NCBI RefSeq assembly: GCF_011174705.1
Contig: NZ_JAANIJ010000001.1
Location: 1,302,001-1,366,000 of the forward strand
From: Tessaracoccus coleopterorum
GTDB taxonomy: Bacteria; Actinomycetota; Actinomycetes; Propionibacteriales; Propionibacteriaceae
Direction of reading: 5' to 3'
Length of the DNA stretch: 64,000 nucleotides
Of the stretch, positions 56,527 through 64,000 are shown one piece after another (the stretch's first letter is position 1; each line of letters begins with the position of its first letter). The notes under the pieces were generated by a model. The model did no database searches. It saw only the letters and a list, made by a program, of their open reading frames with translations, and was not told the DNA's origin. The translations under genes and the position numbers were made by a program.

Positions 56527-57582
56527 TCACTCGTAGAGGTTCGCGGCGATCGCGGGATCGTCGATGTTGTTCTTGTCGTACCAGGCGAAGCCGGAGTCGA
56601 TGATCTTCGGCAGCTCCTGGCCGTTGATGGCCTTGATCGCGGCGGTGACGGTCTCGTAGCCCATCTTGACCGGCGACTGGGTGATGGCGCCCGCCATCTG
56701 GCCGTTGCGGATGGCGTCGAGCTGGGTCTTGCCGGAGTCGAAGCCGACGACCGTGACGGTCTTGCCGGACTCGATGGCACCCTGGACGGCGCCGGTGGCT
56801 GCGGCCTCGTTGGAGCCGTAGACGCCGACGATATCGGGGTTGGCCTGGATCATGGCCTTGGCGGTGTTGGCGGCGAGGCCGACCTCACCGGCGAACTGGG
56901 GGTCGAGGACCTTGATGTCGGGGGCGTTGGTCTTCATCCAGTCCTGGAACCCGTCGCAGCGCTGCTTGCCGGTCTGCGAGGTCTGGTCGTGGCAGACGAG
57001 CCCGATGGTGCCCTTGTTGCCGACCAGTTCGGCCATGTGCTTGGCGGCCTCCTCGGCTGCGGCGTAGTTGTCGGTCTGCACGGTGGTGAGCGGCAGGTCC
57101 GAGTCGACGCCGGAGTCGAACGCGATCAGCGGGATCTTGGCGGCCTCGATCTGCGCGAGCACCGGCTCGGCGGCACCCGTGTCGAGGGCGGCGAAGCCGA
57201 TGGCTGCGGGCTTCGAGTCGAGAGCGGTCTTCAGCTGGTCGAGCTGCTGGGTGACCTTGGTCTCATCGTCGGGGCCGACGAACTGGATCTTGTAGTTGTA
57301 CTCGGCGCCAGCCTGCTCGGCGCCCTCCTTCACGGCCTGCCAGAAGCGGTGCTGGAAGCCCTTGGAGACGAGGTAGATGGTCTGGGTGCCGTCGCCCTTG
57401 GGGATTTCGCCGTCGCCGGGGGCCGCCGACTCGGTGGGCGTGGTGGGTGCCGTGGTAGGGGCGGTGGTCGTCTCCTGGGGTGCCGGTGCCGAGGGCGAGC
57501 CGGTCGGTGCCGAGGTCGAGCAGGCCGACAGACCGAGCACGAGCACGGCCGAGGCGGCGAGGGCGGAGCGCAGCATGCGCAT
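56527..57582 (-). CDS. Sugar-binding lipoprotein of the fucose-operon importer
   Basis: Intact 351-residue RbsB-type receptor. Leader RSALAASAVLVLGLSAC has lipobox LSAC, then a Thr/Pro-rich linker of about 40 residues. The two-lobed domain begins QTIYLVSKGFQHRFWQAVKEGAEQAG. Core motifs are KPAAIGFAALDTGAAEPVL, IPLIAFDSGVDSDLPLTTVQTDNYAAAEEAAKHMAELVG and VGVYGSNEAAATGAVQGAIESG. The end is VTVVGFDSGKTQLDAIRNGQMAGAITQSPVKMGY. Context suggests L-fucose or a related 6-deoxyhexose as ligand. It is separated from the permease gene by 74 bases, and the ribosome site is in GGAATCC-poor sequence. Confidence 0.9.
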   Translation of the reverse strand: MRMLRSALAASAVLVLGLSACSTSAPTGSPSAPAPQETTTAPTTAPTTPTESAAPGDGEIPKGDGTQTIYLVSKGFQHRFWQAVKEGAEQAGAEYNYKIQFVGPDDETKVTQQLDQLKTALDSKPAAIGFAALDTGAAEPVLAQIEAAKIPLIAFDSGVDSDLPLTTVQTDNYAAAEEAAKHMAELVGNKGTIGLVCHDQTSQTGKQRCDGFQDWMKTNAPDIKVLDPQFAGEVGLAANTAKAMIQANPDIVGVYGSNEAAATGAVQGAIESGKTVTVVGFDSGKTQLDAIRNGQMAGAITQSPVKMGYETVTAAIKAINGQELPKIIDSGFAWYDKNNIDDPAIAANLYE

Positions 57583-57656
57583 TGCGGATTCCTTTCGGTC
57601 GTTGGGAGAACGTCCCCAAACATTTGTTTATTCAGTTGTGGTCCGGGCGACAGTGC

Positions 57657-58669
57657 CTAGACGGCGGAGGCGCGCTTGCGCCTCAGGATGTCCACGAAGA
57701 CGGCGATCAGGACGACGATGCCGGTGACGACCAGTTGCCATTCCTGCGCGATGCCCATCATCTGCAGGCCCTTCTTGAGGGTCTCCATGATCAGGGCGCC
57801 GACGACGGTGCCGAGGATGTTGGCGCGGCCACCGGCGAGCGAGGTGCCGCCGATGACCACGGCCGCGATCACGTTGAGCTCGAAGCCGACGCCCTCGGCG
57901 GGCTGCACGAAGCCGAAACGGCCCGAGTACAGCAGGGCGCCGAAGGCGATGAAGATGCCTGCGGTCACGTAGACCAGGGTCTTCCAGAGCTTGACGTTGA
58001 CGCCGGAGAGGCGCGTGGCCTCCTCATTGGAGCCGATGGCCAGCGCGTAACGTCCGAGCAGGGTCTTGTTCAGGAGGAACCACGCCACCACCGCGAGGAG
58101 CACGAAGATCAGGACGGCGTTGGCGACGCCGGGGATCAGCTGGCCTGACGCGAAGTACTTGAAGTCGGGATTCGCGATGGTGATCGACGAGGCGCCGGAG
58201 ATGATGAGGGCGAGGCCACGGGCGACCATCATCATGGCGAGCGTCGCGATGAAGGGGGCAACCCGAGCACGGAGACGTTGAGGCCGTTGATGAGGCCGAC
58301 GAGGGCGCCGAACGCCAGGACGAGGATCAGCCCGAGCCCGAAGGGCAGGTTCATCCGGTCGCCAGCCATGAACACACCCGCCATGACGGCGACCAGGGTC
58401 ATGCCGGTGCCGGCGGACAGGTCGATGCCGCCGGTGGCGATCACGAAGGTGGCGCCGAGCGCCATCACACCGATGTAGGCCGACTGTTGCACGATGTCCA
58501 GCGCAATGCTCGGCTGCGCGAAGTTGGGCGCGAAGATCATGAAGAAGATGTAGATCGCGACGAGGGCCGCGAAGACGAACACCTGCTGCAGTGAGGACTT
58601 CAGGAACCGGGACACCGGCGATCCGCTGGAGGCTTCTTCAATCTTGGGCGAGGTGGCGGTGGTGCTCAC
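57657..58669 (-). CDS. Fucose-operon ABC transporter permease (RbsC type), one frameshift
   Basis: About 338 residues. Helices include [44 protein letters not shown] (family signature), [34 protein letters not shown] and [24 protein letters not shown]. The last helix is [16 protein letters not shown], with a basic tail RRKRASAV. One break near 58255 (CCC run in the conserved GLPPFIATLA). The start codon GTG overlaps the ATPase stop. It forms the channel through which the receptor delivers sugar. Confidence 0.92.
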
Positions 58670-60180
58670 GCTGCGGTTCCTTTCCCGGAGCCTTGCCGAC
58701 GGTGGCGAGCTCCATGATGTTTTCCTGGGTGGCGTCCTTGTTGTCGAGGACGCCGGTGATGAGGCCGTGGGCCATCACGGCGATGCGGTGTGACACGCGC
58801 AGCACCTCGGGCAGCTCGGAGGAGATCACGACGATCGCCTTGCCCTGCTCGGAGAGCTGCTCGATGAGCTCGTAGATCTCTTCCTTCGCTCCGACGTCGA
58901 TACCGCGGGTCGGCTCGTCGAAGATGAGCACGTCGCAGTTGCGCACGAGCCACTTGGCGATGACGACCTTCTGCTGGTTGCCGCCCGAGAGTTTCCCGAG
59001 AAGCTGGTTGACGTTGGGGTCTTGACCCGGAGCTTGGAGGAGTACTCGGTGCCGACGGTGCGGATCCTGCCGTCGAGGACAAAGCCACCGATGTTGAAGT
59101 CGCGCATGGCGGCCATCACGGTGTTGGCCTTGACGTCCTGGTCGAGCAGGAGACCGTACTGCTTGCGGTCCTCCGAGAGGTATCCGATGCCTGCCCGCAC
59201 CGCATCGGCGGCGCCGCGGATGCGGAGCTTCTTCCCGTGGAGGTAGACGTCACCCGACTGCCGCGGGTCGGCGCCGAAGACGCAGCGCGCGACCTCGGTG
59301 CGGCCGGCGCCCATCAGGCCGGCGAAGCCGAGCACCTCGCCCTTGCGGACCTCGAAGTTGATGTCATGCAGGAGCTTGCGGGTACTGAGGTTCTCCACCT
59401 TCAGAACGACCTCGTCGCTCTCGACCTTCGTGCGGGGCCTGGCGTCACCCGACACCTCACGGCCGACCATCATCGAGATGATCTCGCGGATCTCCACGTC
59501 CTTCGTGACGACGGTGCCCACGAACTGGCCGTCGCGGAGCACGGAGACACGGTCTGTGATCTCCTCGATCTCCGGCATCCGGTGGGAGATGTAGATCAGC
59601 CCGGTCTCGGGTGTGATGAAGTCGCGGATCATGCCGAAGAGCGCATCGGTCTCGGCGAGCGTCAGCGCCGCGGTCGGCTCGTCCATGACGAGGATGCGCG
59701 AGTCGTAGGAGAGAGCGCGTGCGATCTCGACCATCTGCTGGCGGGCGACGGAGAGGTCGCGGATGTGGTCCTTCGGGTTGATCTTCATGCCGAGCCGGTC
59801 GAACAGGTCACCGGCCATCGCGTTGAGCTTGGCGTCGTTGATCACGCCTGCCGAGTGACTGCCCTGGCGCCCGATGTAGAGGTTCTGGGCCACCGTCAGG
59901 TCGGGAACCATGTTGAGTTCCTGGTGGATGATGCTGAGGCCGAGCTCACGGGCGTGGTTGACGCCCTTCACCTCGACCTGGGTGCCCTGGAGCCAGATCT
60001 CCGCGCCCTCGTCGGGTGTGTAGATTCCGGTCAGGATCTTCATCAGGGTGGATTTCCCGGCGCCGTTCTCACCACAGAGGCCGAGCACCTCTCCAGCATT
60101 CAGGTCCAGGTTCACCCCTGGAGCGCCTTTACTCCCGGGAATGTCTTGCTGACATTCCTGAGCTCAAGCATTTTGGTCAC
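58666..60180 (-). CDS. Fucose-operon ABC transporter ATPase (RbsA type), frameshifted
   Basis: Two-domain ATPase, about 506 residues. It starts [17 protein letters not shown] in one frame and continues [27 protein letters not shown] (Walker A). [51 protein letters not shown] and [12 protein letters not shown] complete domain 1. Domain 2 has [42 protein letters not shown] and [22 protein letters not shown]. Breaks near 60118 (GGGG), 59020 and 58672. GTG start with GAAGGAG. First gene of the operon, under the promoter at 60234-60263. Confidence 0.92.
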
Positions 60181-60233
60181 GCGCACTCCTTCGTACTACG
60201 CCATGGCCGATCAGCACTGCTCGACCACGTCTG

Positions 60234-60263
60234 ATGTTAACGCTAGCACCCTGCCTGCGTGAA
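60234..60263 (-). promoter_or_regulatory. Promoter and LacI-type operator of the fucose operon
   Basis: Minus strand: TTCACG (-35, 60258-60263), 18-base spacer, TAACAT (-10, 60234-60239). The palindrome TGTTAACGCTAGCA (60235-60248, + strand; pattern TGNTANCGNTANCA) covers the -10, as expected for a repressing LacI-family site. Its CG centre matches the family but its arms differ from the 18469/24383 operator. Confidence 0.7.
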
Positions 60264-60378
60264 GGCCACCCCGTTATCGAATTGTGATGGGACGGTGACC
60301 GCCCTCGGACCCACCTGAGCGGCACGGCCAAGGCGTGTAGGTTTGCGGCACAAGTCCGAGGGTGGGAGGGGCCGCGCG

Positions 60379-63084
60379 GTGAGCCGGGGAAGCTGTACGA
60401 GGATCTTGCGGGAATGATCGCGGCGATCGGAGAAGGGGCCCGGGTCGCCTGGCTCGTCGGACCGGAGGGCGTCGGCAAGTCGGCCCTCGCGCGACGGAGC
60501 AGCAACACGTCCAGACTCCCGGTCATCCGGGTCGACGTCTACCCGGAGGATCGGGAGGCCCCGCTGTCGACCGCGGGTGAACTGGCCGCGAGCCTCGGCG
60601 TCTCCCTCGGGGAAGACCCCGCCCAGGACCTGCTGCGGGCGCTCGAGTCCCTCGGGCCGGCGGTCATCATCATCGAGGACGCCCAGTGGATGGACCAGGC
60701 CTCCCAGGTGGCGATCTGGCAGGTCGTGCGCCGCTTCCGTCGGCTTCCGATCTGCCTCATCGTCACCAGCACGCACGCCACCGGGACGCTGCTCGACGGG
60801 CTCGGGCTGCTCCTCCGGTCCCCGGAGCGCGGGCAGGTACTGAAGGTCGAGCCGATGGCCGTCGGAGAGACTGCCGCGCTCCTCAAGGCCGAGCTGGGCG
60901 TGCCGATCGAGGGCGAGACGCTCGACCTCGTCCAGGCGGTGACAGGCGGCTACGCGACGCTCCTCGACTCCCTGGTCACCCAGGTGCGCCTCGGTGGCCC
61001 CGACGTCACGGTGCGCAGCGCCCTGCAGAGCCTCACCAACTCCGACCAGGGCGGGGCCCTGCTGCGGCAACACGTGGTCGGCGCCCTCGGGACGCTGCCC
61101 GCGGGAGCACGCGGCGCGCTGCTCGCTCTCGCCCAGTCCGGCCAGCTGACCACACCGCAGCTGACCCACCTCCTACGACTCCGCGGCCTTCCCGACACCG
61201 ACACCGGGTCGCTGCTCGCCACCGGCCTGGTCGAACGCGCCCCAGCCGATGCCCTGCGCCTGCGACACCGGCTCGCCGCGCGGGTCATCAGGGATGCCGT
61301 GCCGTGGACTGAGGCGAGACTCTCACATGCAGCACTGGCCGGAACCCTCACCGGGTTGGAGGGGCTCGAGCACCGCGTCGCGGCGATCGACGCGGCCGAG
61401 GTGCCGGAGGTCGCTGCCGAACTGCACGGGCAACTGGTGGGTGCCTACATCGCCAACGACCTGACACTGGCCCTCAGGGTGGCGCGCCACGCCTCCCGCC
61501 TCGACCCGGCCATGAAGATCGAGGTGGTCCTCGCCGCCCTCCGGTCAGGGCGTCCCTCCCGCCTGATGGACGTGGCCGACGTAGTGGCCACCATGGCCGC
61601 CTCCCCGCCCGCACCGCAGCCCTGACGATCCTCGACCTGCCGGGCATCGGGGTCCGCGCCGCGGTCGACCGGCTCCTCGGAATCGACGCAGGCATGGTCG
61701 AGGATCATCGGGATCTCGTCGTGATCGCGCACGCCGCCATCCAGGTGGCGCTGCAGGCGACCCTCGGTGCGATCCCGGAGGCCATCGGCGGATTCGCGGC
61801 CTTCGTCGACCCGCTCCGGCTGCGGGCCGCCACGCTGGAGGCCGCCGAGCCGCACTCGGCCGTCGAGCTCAGGATGAACGCCGCCTCGCTGGAGCTGCTG
61901 CTCGTCCTGCTCGACGACACGGTTCCGGCACACCTCCGCATCGAGCCCCTGCAGATCCTGGCCGAGCGGATGCAGGACGATCCCCCGTGGCGGCGCTGCT
62001 CCTGCCGCTGCTGCCCGCGCTCACGGGCATCCTGAGGTACGCAACCGGCGACCTTGCGGCCGCGAGGGCTGACCTCGCACAGGTGGCCGCCTACCAGCTC
62101 CCGGCCGTCCGGGCCCAGGCGGAGCTGGCGATCGCGCACATCTGCTTCCTCGACGGCGCATGGGACGTGGCACATGCCCATGCCGACAGGCAGTTGGCCT
62201 CTGCGCTCGACTCGCTGCAGTCACCCGCCTGGGCGCAGGCGTTCGCCGTGGCGGCACTCGTCCCGGCCGTCCGGGCGAGGCTGAGACCGTGGGGAAGTAC
62301 CTCGGCTGGCAGGCAGCTTCGTCCGACCCGCACAACGTGGGCGACGCCATGGGGCGCGTGGCACTCGCATGGGCCGACATCGCCGCGGGAGGCGACCCGG
62401 CGCGAACGGCCGAGCTGCTCGACCGGGCCTGGCCGAACGTGTCCTACCTGAGTTGTTTCCCCACCGGGGTGCTCCGGGTCAGGGCGCACCTGGCCGCAGG
62501 CAACGCCGCGGAGGCCGCGGTGGCCCGGGCCGACCTGGAGGTGGCCCCTACGAGGCCCAGGCGCACGCCTACGCCCTTGCACACGCCGAAGCGCTCCTCA
62601 CCGACGGCGATGAACGGCGCGGGTGGTTCGTGACGGCCGCCCGGCACCTGCGGGCCCAGGCCCGGTCGAACGAGGGCGCGTCGCTGAAGGTCTACGGCTT
62701 CGTGCTCGCGGAGGACTGGGCGTCGGCCGTGATCACGGACGACGCGCCTCCCCGCTGGAGCTCACCGCCCTCCTGGACGACGCCATCGACGCCCTCAACA
62801 CCAACGGCGCCGCCGCCTGGCGCGACCGGCTCTCGGCGTTGGCGCGCCGGATGCGGCCCTCGACCCCGTCGGGCGACCCGACCTCGGTGCTGGGCAGGAT
62901 GGCGAAGCTGACGACCCGCGAGCGCGAGGTGGCGCTGCTGGCCGCGAAGGGGCTCAGCAACCGCGAGATCGCCACCCATCTCTTCGTCACCGTGCGGACG
63001 GCGGAGTACCACGTCCACAACGCCCTGACCAAGCTGGGCATGACGTCACGGACCCAGTTCCAGGACGCCGACCCCGCCGCATAG
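60379..63084 (+). CDS. Large LuxR-family ATPase regulator (LAL/MalT-like), frameshifted
   Basis: About 900 residues. The N-terminal AAA/STAND ATPase has Walker A VAWLVGPEGVGKSALARR and Walker B AVIIIEDAQWMDQASQVA. A long helical repeat region spans about residues 300-800, with YATGDLAAARADLAQVAAYQL and AELLDRAWPNVSYLS as TPR-like helices. The C-terminal LuxR HTH reads LTTREREVALLAAKGLSNREIATHLFVTVRTAEYHVHN. Such regulators bind an inducer through the helical region and activate operons. Breaks near 60388, 61615, 61985, 62280, 62550 and 62750. GTG start with GGGAGG. Divergent from the fuc operon with about 200 bases between; it could activate it, but that is not shown. Confidence 0.88.
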
Positions 63085-63093
63085 GAGGTGCGG

Positions 63094-63220
63094 TCAGTCC
63101 TCGATGATCATCGGGGCACCCGCCCGCCGTCAGGCTCCTGGCCGGGTCCCTCCGGGTCTCGTTGCAGGTCGGCCGGTCGGGCTCGTCGGGCTGGGGCGCC
63201 ACGGGTTCCGGGATACTCAC
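63094..63220 (-). CDS. Small acidic, proline-rich protein, frameshifted
   Basis: About 41 residues. GTG start with AGGAG seven bases upstream; the sequence begins SIPEPVAPQPDEPD. With two one-base corrections it continues through DPEGPGQEPDGG to APMIIED and TGA at 63094-63096. Composition is very acidic and rich in Pro/Gly, hence probably unstructured. No family recognised. The good ribosome site and the short spacing to the convergent LuxR gene favour a real gene, but the corrections make it tentative. Confidence 0.4.
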
Positions 63221-63632
63221 GGCCTCTCCTTTCCGGAGGTGTTCGGTCGCTCAAGCTTCCCCCGCGTCGCCCACCGGGCCAACCCAGGCCGGTAACCCTG
63301 GTAGCGCCCCGAAAACCCGGTAGTGGCCGCCTGGGAAACTGGTGGTCGGAGGGTGGCCAAGGCGCGCCACAGCGAGCAGAATTGGTTGTCGAGGGGGCTT
63401 CGCGGCGATGCCGTCGAGGAACTCCCCTTGCGACTTCCGGAAGTGCACTGCCGGATTTTGGGGGATGCCCGGGGACGCCTAACGCGTTCCCGGGCATTAT
63501 TTTTCCCCGCTCCCGGCAGCCGGCCCCGACATGACCCGCAGGGTGAGCGCGGAGGAATCGCCGGATGTCCACGGGATTGACTCACCTCCCGGCTAGGTTG
63601 AGGCTCTCACGCCTAGAAGAAGGGCCAGTTAC
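63221..63632. other. Intergenic region with terminator, no gene seen
   Basis: About 410 bases with no convincing frame. It holds the terminator at 63465-63505 and, at the right end, the leader of the protease gene. The repeat-like GGTAACCCTGGTAGCGCC / CCGGTAGTGG tract at 63290-63325 is too short to interpret. Confidence 0.4.
63465..63505 (+). terminator. Rho-independent terminator
   Basis: Arms ATGCCCGGG (63465-63473) and CCCGGGCAT (63489-63497), then TATTTTT. It is not close behind any clear gene, so it may end a small transcript or insulate the protease gene. Confidence 0.7.
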
Positions 63633-64000
63633 ATGGCACAGAGCAGACGACTCCGGCGGTGCGCCGTGGCGGTCGTGGCCTCGGCGCTCGTCCTCACCCC
63701 GGCGCCGCGTTCGGCGCCCCGGGTGAGGACGGCCGGGTCACGATCCGCGGGGATCGACCGACACGAAGGACCTGACCAAGCAGTTCGTCAACACGAAGAA
63801 GTGGTTCATCGAGCTGGAGAGCGAACCGACCTCGACGGGTGGGAACCGCAGCACGATCGAGCGCCAGCAGCGCGACTTCACCACAAAGGCGAGGGGCGTC
63901 GGCAGGGCCAACCGGATCGCGCGGCACTACACCACGCTGTTCAACGGCGTCACCGTCGAGGCGGACGCCGAGGCTGCCCAGCTACTGGCCGAGCTCCCAG
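63633..64000 (+). CDS. Secreted subtilisin-family (S8) protease, N-terminal part, frameshifted
   Basis: The ATG at 63633 opens a signal peptide (RRLRRCAVAVVASALVLTPA). After breaks near 63700 and 63750 the frame reads TKDLTKQFVNTKKWFIELES. It continues through RQQRDFTTKARGVGRANRIA and HYTTLFNGVTVEADAEAAQLLAELP to the window end. That is an inhibitor I9 propeptide (WFIEL strand; ARHYTTLFNGVTVE and LAELP at the end), which precedes the catalytic domain of many large actinobacterial S8 proteases. The catalytic Asp/His/Ser lie beyond the window. AGAAGGG lies about ten bases before the start. The protein would be exported and self-processed. Confidence 0.75.
   Translation, partial: MAQSRRLRRCAVAVVASALVLTPAPRSAPRVRTAGSRSAGIDRHEGPDQAVRQHEEVVHRAGERTDLDGWEPQHDRAPAARLHHKGEGRRQGQPDRAALHHAVQRRHRRGGRRGCPATGRAP

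Noticed and set aside
495-63084. Programmed ribosomal frameshifting as the cause of the many split genes
   Set aside because: The breaks have no shared slippery site or downstream structure, occur several times per gene and in unrelated genes, and nearly always correspond to a lost G or C in a run.

Overview
The window is high-GC actinobacterial DNA. It very probably comes from a member of the Propionibacteriaceae (Propionibacterium/Tessaracoccus-like). The strongest evidence is a complete biotin-dependent transcarboxylase operon (5S, 12S, a small unknown protein, 1.3S biotinyl subunit; 6091-9799), the signature enzyme of the Wood-Werkman propionate cycle. No rRNA, tRNA, CRISPR array or insertion sequence was recognised. 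Most longer genes are interrupted by one-base frameshifts. Wherever the correct codon is obvious, one base is missing from a run of G or C. Housekeeping genes (gpmA, lpd, talC-like) are hit as often as accessory ones, so these are treated as sequence errors. Each such gene is annotated as one CDS, with the break positions given.

Layout. 1-5.9 kb: PhoU end, secreted deacetylase, phosphoglycerate mutase, secreted nuclease, SDR, AI-2E permease. 6-9.8 kb: transcarboxylase operon. 10-13.7 kb: LPXTG-like surface protein, small zinc-ribbon protein, CsbD, secreted repeat protein. 13.7-24.4 kb: a two-operon sugar regulon. One operon encodes an Rbs-type ABC importer and ends in a LacI gene. The other encodes an AGE-family isomerase, a mutarotase-like protein, a PfkB kinase and a mannitol-1-phosphate-dehydrogenase-like enzyme, and ends in a paralogous LacI gene. 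Both promoters carry the same 14-bp imperfect palindrome over the -35 element. 24.4-26.8 kb: small monocistronic genes. 26.8-35.3 kb: a DeoR-led operon for a 2-oxoacid dehydrogenase complex (E2, E3, fused E1 alpha-beta), a PHP-domain protein and a SrlD-like dehydrogenase. 35.4-39.1 kb: a pair of intergenic repeats, an HTH/vWA gene pair, an MFS transporter and a transaldolase-like aldolase.

39.1-45.1 kb: two ECF sigma factor operons. One is followed by a membrane-anchored serpin and a lipoprotein serpin; the other by a membrane protein in the usual anti-sigma position. A lipoate ligase lies between them, close to the lipoylated dehydrogenase complex. 45.2-51.4 kb: a ROK repressor with a single-domain ABC ATPase, divergent from a ChvE/GguAB-like multiple-sugar importer. 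51.7-60.2 kb: an L-fucose operon (ABC importer, FucI, FucK, LacI, FucU) with a LacI-type operator over its promoter; no aldolase for it lies in the window. 60.4-64 kb: a large LuxR-type ATPase regulator, a small acidic protein, and the start of a secreted subtilisin-family protease.

The gene content describes a fermentative, sugar-scavenging actinobacterium. Three complete Rbs/ChvE-type importers with their repressors feed sugar phosphates into glycolysis, and the transcarboxylase routes carbon to propionate.
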